Positions 24,301 to 37,361 of a DNA stretch of 64,000 bases are shown piece by piece. Source of the DNA: Ascaris suum (lineage: Eukaryota > Nematoda > Chromadorea > Rhabditida > Ascarididae); contig CM024184.1 in assembly GCA_013433145.1 (NCBI GenBank), positions 7,254,137 to 7,318,136 on the forward strand, in the 5' to 3' direction. The translations under genes and the position numbers were made by a program. The notes below the pieces were generated by a model that did no database searches, was not told where the DNA came from, and was given only the letters and a program-made list of their open reading frames with translations. Positions within the stretch are counted from its first letter, which is position 1. Every line of letters starts with the position of its first letter.

Positions 24301-27300
24301 AAGATGAACTGAAGTGACAGTAGCGATGAGGTGATGCTTAAAATATGGTGCTATATGATGCGCATGATATGCATCTTCAAAGCCCAATTTACAAGTTAGT
24401 TGTGATATTTTATGCAGAATGCAGATTTCGTACGTACAACAACTTTGCACATACTTCACATATGTGATAACCAAATTGTTTCAATTTGAATTTAAAAAAA
24501 AAAAGTGAACTTGATTTGACTCTCCATTGCAAGTATGCATTTGTCTACGCGTGACGTTGTCTCTATTTGTGTATCCGCGTTTGTGTGTCTGAGAGTCTCA
24601 ATAAGAGAATGATTAAGCTGGAGGTGTGAAATTCGATGGGAACAATCCAAACCAAAAATTAGGACTCCTTTGCCTACTTTCGAGTTTATCCACTAGTACT
24701 TAGTTGAATATTCAAATTTTGCTTTGCGTCTTTCACGGCCGTTGACTCACATTTTACGTGGTCTCTATGAAAAAAATGAATCATTTTCTAGGATTTTTGT
24801 ACTTATGTAAACGTTGTTTTGGTTATTGTTTTCACGCTTGGCTGCGTATGTCTTATTATTTTGGTGGAATTCATGGAATTTGTTCTGCTAATGAGGAAGG
24901 CTGTCAGTGCATATGCCGCATCCACCCATCTAGCACACTTTCTGTCGCTTCCGTGAACTATGCATGGGTCAAAATGCGCAAACACTGTTGATTAAAATAA
25001 GTGGGAAAACGCGCCAATGAGACAGTCGCGATAAGCGCTTTCCCCTTCAAGATAATCACTTGCCCAAATGCGCAGAATTAATGGTGTAAAGCTTACAATA
25101 AGTTTCCCCACGCAATCCGCTGATTATGGGAATCCTGAACCGAATAAATGACGAAGCGCGCAAGAGCGGTTGGCACAAAATGCACTTCAGCATCCCACCA
25201 TGTCATCAACAACTTTCGCGATTAACGACTAAAAGAGTGAGATATGCAAAAAACTGCCTCCATGTTTTGTGTGATTTGTCTGAACAAATCTACAAGATAT
25301 TCATTTTCCAATTATTAAAATATATACATTTGGCGTGGCTAAATGTTCATATCCCCTCTAAAAGTTGATCAACTTTTCCGAAATAGGCTGTATGTGGTCA
25401 TCCCATGGCGTACAGTTGGTATCCCCCGAACTGCATTATCCTATCGTTAATGTTCTTCGGATTGAAACTATTGGGTTGACTGATACGCACAGATCAAACA
25501 TCAGCATAACGCACTTTTGCAGAGAATATTTGCACTAGCATATAAGAGCTTATTGCATCTAGCAATTTTATGCTCGATAACTGATAGAGTGCGTGATGGA
25601 TCGTCGTGGAGTTGAGATTGGGGACCTTTCTTCCTCTATTATACCTCATACCCGTCAGAACTCATCATTCCCGCTTTTATCGTTGGTGAGTTAAGACACC
25701 TGACACACCTGACACACCTGACAGAAAGGCACATAGACAAGAGCAGTCTCATATATACATACTAAGGACAAACCGGAACGAAGTAGAGGACCGGGAGGGA
25801 AGCGAAACTGGAATCCTGAATTATTTCAAACGATCGAAAACAACATAACCGGAACCGAAGCAATTCCATCAAATATTTCAGCTGATTTGAGATTCCTCAA
25901 AGATAATATCAACAAATGGAAAATGCTTTCGAATATTGTTATGTGCACTTCCAATCCATTTCTAATGTTTCACCGCTTGGAATATTGTAACGCATATAAT
26001 GGTCATCTAGTACGCTCAAATAGCAACATGAATATGGAAGGTAAAACGCGACAAATGATAGAAACACCAATGGCATCAAACGCACATAAACGGGACAAAA
26101 TTATAAATGAGAGAGATGAAGAAACGATGACTCGAAGTTGAAACGCACGGCGATGGCGTAGTCAGGACTGATCAACAGATGAAGAAACGATGACTCGAAG
26201 TTGAAACGCACGGCGATGGCGTAGTCAGGACTGATCAACAAGAGCATTTTTTGACTGTTTTTTGAAGAGTAAGAGCATCAAGCCGGGAGTACGGCTGAAA
26301 ATACTTTTGTGTGACACGTTGCTGACCCTTAAAAAGGAGTTTTTGGCGCAAGTGGCTGCAGAATTGACATAACCTTTAAAGTTGCTGTAACCGTCACTGA
26401 GAATATAGTAATCTGATAAAGAGAAGAGATGATTGATCCGAAAATAAGAAGTCAATAACACCAAAAATTTAGAAGTCCATGACTGAGCCATGTTAGAGAG
26501 GAGCTTGATCTACCATTTATATCACTTCTGATAACATTCAGCACATAATAACCAGCATGCGCTCATTTCCACATGTTTTCTAAGGCATTAGCATAACGGA
26601 TACTATATTCTCAGTGACATAGATTTTTGCATTAATAGCAACACGTTCTAAGACAGCAAGCTTTATGTAAGAAGTCTATATAAGCACAACAACTGAAGTG
26701 ACTCGAGATGATCGTCCATCCCCGCAAGAACATTTTAACTACGAGCAAACGGGATCCGGCAAATCCAGTTATCACGTCCTTCAATCAACGTTTGCCACTA
26801 TACTGTTACCATTACCGCACTGCAAGCATTTTGCGTTCGGTCATCATTGTCTTCAATCGAATGGTTCACTCTATTTGCCGCAGGCGCCAAGATGAAGTAG
26901 GACCTCTTCTGCCACTCACTAGCGCGATTACCAAGTGGGTTCTTAATCCTCTTAAAATAGCCCCATTTCAGATACTAGGCAAAAATCCTGGACAGAAAGC
27001 TGCAGCCGAAAGTGCGCCAAAAACTGAGATGTTTCGATTGGCCGCGAGCATGAATTTGCCATAACACCACCCCAAAACGCTAATTTACAGAATGTTATGA
27101 ATAAGTTGGAAGCACACCGATTTACTGAGGGTTTGTATGAGCAAAATTTCAGCAGTAAATATGGAAAATGACAACACTGTTGGAGTGGGTGGGGGGAAGA
27201 GCGAGACATGCGCTTTTCAACTTCTCTCATCAGAAACCGGTTTGACATACTACTAAGAAACAATTCTTGTGTTATGTCGCCTTACCTTTCTAGTGTGTCA

Positions 27301-27836
27301 GCTCCTAACCATTCGCACATTCAGCTGGCAATCAGCCAGCCTGATCGGTCAATTTCGAAAAAACAGCTTAAAATGCGATAGCAAAATTTGCATAATAGTT
27401 GCTGTCATTTTGCTCGTACAAATCCTCAGCAAACGACTCATTTTTTACCATTTGTTTGCTCAGAATCTGAAACCTATCATAACTTCCCTCAAATTTGGGG
27501 AGTTAATTTGAAATTTGTTACGAAGGGGCTAACGCTTACTCAGAATATGCGCAGCAAATTTGATGCGCATTTCTTAATTCTAACTGTAGCATTTTAGAGT
27601 TGGAAGTAATAGATAAAGAGATGGGCATATTTCTATATATGCACATGTGAGATAACATATCGTAATAATTTGCCTTTGCAAGAATCTGCAAAGCGTGTAT
27701 GACAGATTTTGTATTTTCAATAATTCGGCCTCAAATTTTGTTTTTTGTTTTGAATGAGAGAAAATGGGCCTCTGAAAAATATTTTGCTATTTATCATGCG
27801 AGAAGAGGGCTTAATTTCAGAGTGGAGCGTTGATCA
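21395..27836. other. Long stretch with no assignable gene
   Basis: I found no exon with both splice signals and a family signature in this region. One GC-richer patch (26698-27064, plus) is open in two frames, one giving a 118-residue frame with MVHSICRRRQDEVGPLLPLT; it could be a gene or transposon remnant. Short duplications occur near 25692-25724 (gacacacct repeated) and at 26114-26239. Confidence 0.4.
26114..26239. repeat. 63-bp tandem duplication
   Basis: Two adjacent, essentially identical 63-bp copies begin agatgaagaaacgatgactc and end gtcaggactgatcaac. The lack of divergence points to a recent slippage or unequal-exchange event. No coding role is apparent. Confidence 0.9.
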
Positions 27837-27911
27837 ATGCTTGCGCCACGTGGAAATCGACTGAAATTTTTTGCACTTTGCGCTGCTCTCACTTGTCTTT
27901 CAAACTTTCAG
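27837..27911 (+). CDS. MFS sugar-transporter-like protein, first exon
   Basis: ATG at 27837 opens 25 codons starting MLAPRGNRLKFFALCAALTC and ending SNFQ, then donor GTAAGC. The basic start followed by a hydrophobic helix ending in Asn-Phe-Gln is the usual first membrane segment of GLUT/SLC2-type transporters in animals. Phase 0 joins exon 2. MFS sugar transporters move hexoses or related solutes across the plasma membrane with 12 helices; the substrate of this one cannot be told. Confidence 0.75.
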
Positions 27912-29290
27912 GTAAGCCGTTCCTTTTGACCAAATTCCTTCCCTATATTCATAAGAAATACGTTTTTAGGTGGCAGTAGCAAGGAATAATTCTTTTAAAT
28001 CCGCATTTTTCAACTCCAAACTGGCATGCATTTATATGGATAGAAAGTAGCAAACACAACTGCATGCAAGCCATAGCCCCTAGCAATGCGCAGTTGGAAC
28101 AGTGCTTAATTATTGACGTTGTGTTAGATAAGGGACGCTGAAAATATCGCTGCATATTGGAATGCCACGCTTTTTGTTGAATTAGCTTTGAATATAATTT
28201 TTCTGGCGTTATCGCCAATTTAAATTTCCACTACCAAGAATGTCTTTTCGTTCTATAGGCAGCAATTTCACTACTCTAAGTTAATAAACCTGTTTAGAAA
28301 TCAAGAAATAGCCGTCGTGGACAAGGGAAGTTCAGCGTTCTTGCTTGTTGTACACCTGAAGAGCTCAAGAAAGAAAATATAACACTGATATTAGGGAATA
28401 AAACTCCTAGTGCAGTTTTCAAACGACGGATTATTCTGGAGTATAGGGATGATTTAGAGCGCTCGTTTTTTGTTTCTGAGAGCTTTCCAAGAGAGAGCTA
28501 GAGGCAGGTGCGTTTTGCATTCTTTCCTTGCAAATGCACCTGCAATTTCGACAGTTTATTACAGAATTTGCAATCTCAGCTCAATTATTGTATGTTGATA
28601 AACAGACGCCCTATAGCAAAAAGCGAACAGGAGCAGATTGCATAGATGTATACACACACAGATACACACACAATAAACCCGATAACGCTAAAAATATAAC
28701 GAGTCATGTGAATATCACGTGATAGGCCGATTGATCGGAATCGATTGTGGCAATTCTGGAGCGCTAACAATCGATAACATTTCCTGCTGTCAATCGATAA
28801 TATCTCTAATTTCATGCAATAGGTCCCAGAAAATTGTGAAACTCACCGTTCGCTGCTGTTATATTCAGAAAGCACATTATATTTTGCTAGAAATTTTTTC
28901 ATTGCCGACGCAAAGCAAAACACCAAAGATTATTTTCGCTTTTTGCGCACAAAAATCAGTGATAAACCCTCAAAGCTGTAAAAAAAAAATCTCAAAAATA
29001 AAACGTAGCGTAGCCTAGTTGTACTTCACTTTACCGTAGTAAAATTATCGGACTCTATAAAGAGGTAAGTCTCTGCTGAGTCGTGAGATAAAACTATCGA
29101 AGGAGTGAGGGTTGTCGGGGAATAGCGATGGTTTTGCTGCGAATGCTTTCATACTGCAGTCATCTGAAGTGAAATCATCATCTTTTCCCATGCGAGCAAT
29201 TTGGATTATTTACGAGTTTTGTCAGGCTTCATGAATGTTGCATTTCTCGCAGGAATAGCAAGGTATTTTCGCTACTGAGTTGCATTACAG

Positions 29291-29381
29291 GATTCTTACC
29301 CAAATTCTTATCCCAATACAGCTTTTGCATCGTTTCGGGATTTCATCAATGAGAGTTATATAGCACGAGGAGACGACGGAG
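29291..29381 (+). CDS. MFS sugar-transporter-like protein, second exon
   Basis: The acceptor is gttgcattacag and the donor is GTAAGT. The 91-nt exon encodes DSYPNSYPNTAFASFRDFIN, then ESYIARGDDG. This corresponds to the first extracellular loop of animal GLUT-like proteins (Tyr-Pro-Asn-Thr ... Phe-x-x-Phe-[IL]-Asn-x-[ST]-Tyr). Phase 0 in and 1 out matches exons 1 and 3. The intron before it is about 1.38 kb. Confidence 0.8.
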
Positions 29382-29672
29382 GTAAGTCTGCATTTATGAT
29401 TGAAAAATCTTTGTGCCAAAGTATTATTCAAAACAGACGTAAAAAACTAGACGCTTCTTAACATCCCATATTTTTAAGTTGATCGTGTAAATTTCCGCAA
29501 GGTTTTAAAGTCGCAACTTTTAGTGCTTGCAAAAGTAGCCTGAAGCAATTCCGAGGGTGCTAGGCTCGTTCCTTTGCTCGCGAGCAAACATATATATTTG
29601 ATCATGGCTGTTGCGATTGGTTAGCAAGCCAGTCGGTTAGAAAATACGTAAATTTCATTGCTCCTATTTGAG

Positions 29673-29789
29673 GATTAACCGAATTTCAATACACATGGAT
29701 ATGGAGTGCCATCCTGAACGTTTGGGCTATAGGCTATCTCATTGGCACGTTTACAACACCGCTCTTCACTGAGCGATATGGCAGAAAGG
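29673..29789 (+). CDS. MFS sugar-transporter-like protein, third exon (TM2 and GRK loop)
   Basis: The acceptor is ctcctatttgag and the donor is GTTAGT. The frame reads GLTEFQYTWIWSAILNVWAI then GYLIGTFTTPLFTERYGRKG. It covers transmembrane helix 2 and the conserved cytoplasmic loop motif (R/K-x-G-R-[RK]) of the sugar-porter subfamily, here as Glu-Arg-Tyr-Gly-Arg-Lys. The phase is consistent with exon 2, and there is no stop or frameshift in the three exons. The following exons (RFL..G, PESPR, PETKG motifs) were not found up to 39 kb, so the gene may be truncated or have very long introns. Confidence 0.85.
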
Positions 29790-32700
29790 GTTAGTAATAT
29801 TATCACTTAATTCATCAAAAAACGATAAATCCTTATGAGCTTTCTAATATTTTATCGTCGCATAAAAGCAAAACCCACATAAGCTCTGATTGGCAAATTC
29901 ACTGGTCCGTCTCTATTAATAGTTTCACAGCAGTATTATCCTAATTTTGCCCCATTTATAAATGTGATGAACTGAAGAAATCGAGACATGCGCCAGGATA
30001 ACTGTGCATATTGCACTCTTTAAGACAGCCGTTGTAGTATGAATGTTTTGCGTGAAATTCACTAGCTGTATAAACCATCAAGAGAACGAAATTGCAGTTC
30101 TCATTTACACAAACCTGCATTCAAAATTATACTTCCTTATTTACTTATTCGGAGAATGGCTATTCAAATAACAAATGCATGAATATAAACGGTTGCAAAT
30201 ATAGCTCAACGACTCATTGAGATTTTATGAATTGTTGTTGATGAATGCCTGCTCTCAGTAAATACGTTTTTGTGTGATGAAAAGTATGGTATGGGTACAT
30301 GCTCCATCGTTGTTCCACATTTTTGAATGCTCGGACTTTGAGTCATGCTTAAGACCATTTCACATCAATTCTGTTCATAACAAGAAGTCGCTCATCGCAT
30401 AACTGTTACAAATTAACCTAATCAAGGCAGATGCAGTAAATGAGGTGAAGTTAGTGAAGATGCTGGACGTCATAGACATATATAAACGTTCACTTTTAAA
30501 AAATTATTGCTAATTGATGGAATGTTGTAAAATATTCTGAGAGAATTTTGGAATTGCACTGAAAAAAATGATTTATAATTTTGAATAGTTTATTTTGAGC
30601 AGCTTGTTTCAATTTGCTAAATTAATCCGCCTTTGTCTTGATTGACATTTAGTCTATTGTATCCGTGTTACTGAAATATATGATGAAATTAATTGTTCTC
30701 ATTCTTTAGGATTATAAAGTGGTAGCACAAGTGCCAATGTAATCTTTATTCTATGAAATGATAGAAAATTTTTGTAATTTGCAAAGAAATTACATTACTA
30801 TAGTGAAAAAGAAATTTCTCGTAAAATTTAAATCATGTAGATTATTTGCATTTCTTTCTTCAATTTGACTTAAATTTTAAATAGTAGTTGACTTGAATAT
30901 TTTTACTTCCTTCCTTAGTTTGGCTCAAATATTAAATAATCTTTAACTTGAATATTTTTTGATGCTTGGGGCCACTGTTGAACTAGTAGGTGTCTGTTTG
31001 CTATTTATTTAGAAGGGCTCTTCGAAACACAATTATGCAATGCTTGCGCTCTTCACATTCTTCCTCCAAATTATATATATCACATATTTCGATAATCACT
31101 ATCAGTTTTCGATGCACTCTGAGCTTTAGCGCAGCGCCTATTGATTTCGTATGAAGGTGATAAAGGAGATACTTCAAACCTGCTTTCAGCATTCTCTTCA
31201 AAATGTTCTTCCAAATCGAAAGCGACCTTGTAGCCGAATGAAGGTGGAAGCATGTACCCCTTCCAATTCTTCCTTCACTCTCCGCGCTCACCTCTTGGGC
31301 GTGTCACTCAGTTCCAGTTAGCCTTTCTCGGTTTCAAAGAACATTTACTCTCAGGAGCTTATGGAATATGCCTTCTCTTCTCCAACGTTCCTCAACGATG
31401 TAACACACTTATGAGAACCGCATTCAGTCTTTTCCCAAAGTCATTTTTCCTTCATTACTACAAATTTTTTTTTAATTCTCATAAAAATAAATGAAAATTG
31501 AAGAATGTCGTTCAGTGGTTTCATTTTTTCTCAAGCGAATTACTTCGTCCTTTCATCATGGTCGACTCTATGAAAAAATATTCGTTTTTTTTTCCTTTTT
31601 AAGAATCTCTGATTTGTTTTCATCCTCATCTTTCACGCGTCTTACTTTCTTTCATCGCCTCTATGTTCACAATCTAATTGCTTCTTAATGTTTTCGCCTT
31701 TCTGCAAGGCCGTTCGATTCTATCTTTTGATCGCGTTGGTCCTAGGCATTCGATATTTGCACTCTTGAGTTCCCATTTTTCATCCTTCAGGTGAGTTGTT
31801 TATGTCTGTGATTACAACAAGTCTTTATTGTTCTATAACATGTTTATTGTAATAGTTCCATTGTTAAACTATCGTAATGGCATCCTGAAACATCGGTGAA
31901 CTTTCGATTGTCTCATAGTGTATAATTCTAATTGTGCATTTTATTTCCTGAATGTGGATGATGCCTCGATCGCATGACCTTGATGGGGTTATAGAGGTAG
32001 CAAGCAATGTTTAAAAAATTCCTTTATAACGGTATACGCGTCTTGAATGAGTCAGGCATAGAGATAGGAGTAGAAAATGGAACTAGTGGAGCCCATATAT
32101 ATCGAAGTGAAGAAAGTTGGAGGTTCTGAGCGTCGGATAATTCAACAATCATCGGAAAGAAACAGAAATCGCGGACAAACTAGGCGAAGTGAAAGATGGA
32201 ATAGGTCGCGAAGAAGGGGTTGCGACTTGCATGATGACCCAAGACGCGCAATAAAAATTCAGGAGTACAGAGAGAAAGAAACTAATTCAAGGATATAGAT
32301 TTGCCCTAAGGTCTGAGCATTAATTTCGGGACTGATCCTCGAACTGTGGTGTTGTGATGTTGTTTCGACGTTTCTGCTCTAGGGCTTTATATCAAAAACC
32401 TGAGCGAGTGTCGGAGGGAGCGTCGTGAAATGAAGATCGCGTTGACACACTCTGTCATGGGTGCTAGAGAAGCATTTCATTATTTTGCGTTTTAAGCATC
32501 GCTCTACAAAATTTTGTCCGCTCACACGGCCGAGAAAAACAAAAACCTTACTGTCGCAAATCGAAGCTCGTCAAATTCCGCACTCTTAACGCACTTTGAT
32601 GAGTCGGCATTTACAACGTTCGTTGTGACGACATCGTATTTCTCACTTAAAATTTCATTTTAATATCAAATAAACGCTGTGTGAAGAGTTGGGCTAGAAG

Positions 32701-35659
32701 CCTAACCGAGTAAATATTACAACCAGAAATGTAGAAAATCACTTTTGCTCTTTCTTACCGATAGGACCTCCTGAGGTTTTTTCTGCATGATAAGAAGGGA
32801 AAAGAAAATGGAAGCGAAACTGATATGTTTGTTCCACCCTCCCTCCGTTCCTTGCATTAGTGCGTATGGACGGCCGTGTGTGTTATTTTAGGCTACATAA
32901 TGCATCGGAGATACATGTGTTTTAAAGGCATCAATTGCTCATGTTTCGGTATAGGAGCCGTTTTCAATGTGGGCGCTTGCGGAAAAATAAATCTAGAAGG
33001 AAAGATAATAGAGTGAACAGGAGGGGCTGAAGACGAGGGAGCGAATACCTAGACAAAAATCCTAAAGTGAAGAAGAGGAACGTGTAGGTTAAGAGATGAA
33101 CGATGAAGTGGAAGGGTATGTGATAAAAGATTAGAGACGCCAAATAGAGAGAATATGTGGAGAAATAATGGTTGGATGGAAAATTGATATAGAAGCAAAG
33201 AGGTATGCAAATAATGAATTCGCTAAGAAGGAATGATATGAAGTGATTGAAACTTAAGAGTCGTTAATGAAAGGGCGTCGAAAATAACGAAATATTTTGG
33301 AAATAAAGCTATCAGTGAATTTATCGTTAATGGTAAAACAGCGAAAGCTTTTGCATCGATTTAGTTCATGTTTTTTTATTCAAGATGGTTGGAAAGTTGT
33401 AATAATATCGATGAGTGAGGGGCGATAAGCATTGCTTTTGAGTATTGCTAATGCTGCGAAACGGGATTAAAGAAGTGTTTGAAGAAAGAGATCGTGTCAA
33501 AGAAATATCTTAAAACGTCACATTTGATGGAAGAACGATAAGCCGATGTTGATTTAGTGAAGGATGTATATTACCACTCATGTTATTAATGAATTTATTG
33601 CCGACCTTATTTACATCATTTGCAACTCGTATTTGCTTGCAGAAATTGTGATATTCCACTACAGCATCGCTGAGATCTGCTCGTTTGTGATCGTTAGTGC
33701 GATCGTGTTTGTTGCACTCTTTCTAGATTCATTTATTTATTTATCTATTTACTTTAATCGACAAAGTATTCATTACGAATAAATGTCTCTTTATATCGTC
33801 CACTTCCGCTTAGGTGAAGTTGTAAGGTAGTGTGAAGATTATAGCTCAGGCTCGTCTCATGCCCGTCGGATACTGACGGGTCGATTCATCGTTGTTCCAT
33901 TCAAGAGAAGGGCTCTGACTTGCTGCAGCATCCTCGTCCCGATTAGATCCCTGGTTGGTGTGACTCGGTAGGACGAAGCCAAAGAATCTGCTGAGAGCTC
34001 TCCTAAAATCGACCGCGCAATAAGCAATACTAAACGATGAATATCATTTAATAAGTTTATAAATGACATTTAAGAAGTTCGCTGAATCATCGTAGCCCGA
34101 AGACGTTTTCTTTAGTGAATGTCTGGAATGTAGTGCGGTCCACCTGAATGATGCAGATGGCTTCTAACATAAGCTTCTTCAAGAGCATAGATCATTCTAC
34201 TTTCGCATATTAATTGTTCTATAGTAAACACGTCATCGTACTCCCTAACTGCCATTCTGCTGTAGCATGGTGAAAGCCTAAGCCAATGCGCCTTCTTAAA
34301 GCATTTTCCGAAAAAACATGATCTGTTTATTTTCGAGGCTCTTCCATTAACGGTTTTTTGAGTTTCAATCGCCTCATACCATTCCTTTCTCACAAATTAA
34401 TTATTTATATGCGACCTTCTCAAATGATTATTTCTGCACATGTCTTGTCCCATTTTCCTGTCTCAAATCCTTTATCACATATCGTTTCACTTCATCTTTC
34501 ATCTTTTAGCGTGCACGATTGGTTCCGCTTCTTCCAATGATTTTCGCCCAAAAGAATTTCATTCTTTTATCGTCAGTCTTTTCCTCTTTACTCTGCCATT
34601 ATTCCTCTCAGATCTTTTTTTTTAGCAGGTGCTCGCATTCGCAATGGCTTTATTTGTCGAAATATCAGTAGTAAAAACTTTCAAATATACATATCAACAA
34701 TGCGTTTTCAGTTTTGCTATATAACACACTGTTATTACTGTCTTCATGCATCTCTATGCTCCTGATGTTATCACTCACTATTCAGACTATATGTACCTGC
34801 GGGAAGCTGTGCTATAATATGAACGCACCGGAAGATGTAAAAAATATTGAAGAGTACAAGAGTCCCTAAGGTATAGACATTCTCTTAGGACAGCGAGATA
34901 TACTAGAAAGAGTGAATCTTCTTCAACGTAAGAGGGGTCGTTTCGTCTGGTGTACCTTTTCTGGCTCCTCAAAAGCGCCTTGCCGCCTGTTTTATGTGCT
35001 ATATTTCTGTTGTCGTTCGTAGGTATCGAATTATATTCTGATGTATTATGAAAGTGATGAATATTTTTGTCCATATCATTAAAGCCCTGTTTTTCACTCA
35101 GTGAAGGAGCGTGAGGATGAAGGTAGATGGGACTATACTTTAGAGAAATGCCTTAAGAAGTGAATCAAATTGCTTGTTATCTCTTCAAATTTGGGGAGTC
35201 TTTTGAAATGAAGATTTCTTTGAGATTGAATTTTATTATTTATTGGAATGTGTCGTTGAAGATTTGTTGAGAATGTAGTGAGGCGCATCGAAATTCGTAT
35301 GTAAGACTTTCGAAAGAAGCCATTGGTGTGAAGATCGTAAATTGTTAAGTGCGTTTTGGGCGCATTTGAGGTGCATTAAAAAAAACGCCGCACCGATGTT
35401 GCTAATTAATGCTTGCAATAAGAAAAAAGAAACGTTTTTCCTGGAAATTTTTTGAATTTTCTATTCACATGAGAAAAAAAAAATATTGATTTCATATAAA
35501 CAAACTTGATGATTCATAGCTAACGCACGGTTCGCATCGACAGATCTCCTTTTATTTCGTTTTATTCCCCAAATAAAGAACGCACTTAATTCTCTCTCAA
35601 CCCTCAAATGATGTTATGTTTGTTGGCCACATATTGACCACATGTGGTTGACCATGTAT

Positions 35660-35776
<117 letters not shown>

Positions 35777-37188
35777 TTTTTTGCACCTGATGGTTGTAGA
35801 GAGTTTGTTTGAGACCTGTGTCCTGTCTCACAACACTGTACACGCTTGGTGTTTAGCGTTTATTGGCTTTATGCAATGCGCGACTTGAAATGTTGAAATT
35901 TTCTGCAACTAAGGTTAAAGGACCTGCTAAAATATTCGTGCTGAGAAGTCAGAGTTGCCAAACATGGTGGCAGCATAAGCGTTCCGTTCGCGAGTGCCTC
36001 CTTACGCTCGTATTCGTCGCTGCTCCGAGACCAGCCAATATGCGAGGTTCTCCGATGGGGAAAAGGGTGGTAGCTTCTGGAAATTGTCATGCTTTGGGAT
36101 ACAGACAGCTTCGCCAATACTGAGAGGTTGAAGCAGTTGAGCATAACGCAAGTGATCCCGCCTTGTGGTATCTAAAAAACGGAGACAACCATATTCGAAA
36201 TCTGCTGCAAAGTCATTCATCGAATCTTCTCATATGACTTTGCACATCCTGTAATCACTTAGCAGCAAGCAGTTTCAGTATCTTTCCCTCCTTTCTTCTA
36301 ACTTGTCGTTGACATCATTTTGATTCACAAGGAAATCACATGATTGGCACGCATTTGCATATTCCGTTAACTGAAAGTTCGTCTGTGGAGAAACGTCTAA
36401 AGTTGCCCGGACCGCCGCAAAACAGGAAAGAACGAAATTTCGCTGCATATTTCTACGAGTGGCCACTTCGGTTAAAGTGTCAATAATTATTGCATATGTT
36501 TTATTGTTTACATGTGTCCTGTGAAATTGGTCATGATAGGTTGGTAAATTATAAAATCTGACAAGCGTGCTTGCAAAGAGCACATATCGTGCCAGTCTCA
36601 GTGGCGCATTTTCATAATCTTTTGCATTTTTATATTCTTAAGACGCCTAATAGCGAAGGTTTGATGTCTATGTAGATATCCGTTCTCTTCCACTGCCTTT
36701 AAACTTTAATTGTGGAACCTTTGCGGTTACGAGTTCAATGGACTCCATCATAGGTTGACTTCCGTATTTTTTCGCCAGTAAACATCTGGACATAGCTTGA
36801 AGGTTACATGATTTTATCGTCTACTTTGATGCACATTTTGCACGTAGTCTGAGTGGGGAATGCAATTTTTTTCGAGATGTTTTGTCTCTCATATTATTTT
36901 TTGAATGTTTAGGCTTCTATAAAAGAAGAATGGGGGCATGCACTTTTTGCAACAGCCACCTCCTATGTTGGCATGTCTATAGGATCGGTGCCGCTTTGAA
37001 CGCTTCGCAGTAAAATTATTCAGAAGCTTGGCCAGTGAATTTCATGACTATGACTTCCTTCCTGCCACGACGCCACGAGTTTTTCTATTTGCCTTTTGGG
37101 CCATTTAATGGCGTCATCCTTTCCTTCCCTTTTCTCGCAACCCTCGCATACGAGTCCTTCTAGAAAGGGGGCCTTCAATTAAGGTATC

Positions 37189-37361
37189 GTGTCCAGATAG
37201 TATCCTCGACTATGAAGTCTCCTTCGCCACCGCTGCGTTTTTGGCCCAAAACTTCATCCACTACTCCATTTTCGGCTCAAGAATTCGACTAGCACTTCAT
37301 TTTCGGCCAAATTCGACTGCCACTGCAGTCTGAAGCAGTGGTAGCCGACTAAACTGGACAC
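37189..37361. mobile_element. Possible small MITE-like element
   Basis: The segment starts gtgtccagatagt and ends with the inverted form actaaactggacac, giving an 8-bp perfect terminal inverted repeat (gtgtccag) plus further partial pairing. Inside are two or three degenerate copies of a unit around ttcattttcggc..aattcgac, and a hairpin ccactgc...gcagtgg. It has no coding capacity. A target-site duplication is not clear, so this remains a tentative call. Confidence 0.4.

Noticed and set aside
25692..25724. Repeated gacacacct as a CRISPR-like or satellite array
   Set aside because: Only about three 10-bp units with no spacers; a short simple repeat.
26698..27064. A gene at the GC-richer patch
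   Set aside because: Two frames are equally open, there are no splice borders or motifs, and no family resemblance. It is kept only as a remark in the regional note.
31687..31790. A second MFS-like first exon (ATG, hydrophobic run, GTGAGT donor)
   Set aside because: The frame stops before the donor and the hydrophobic run is short. The resemblance to the real first exon at 27837 is weak.
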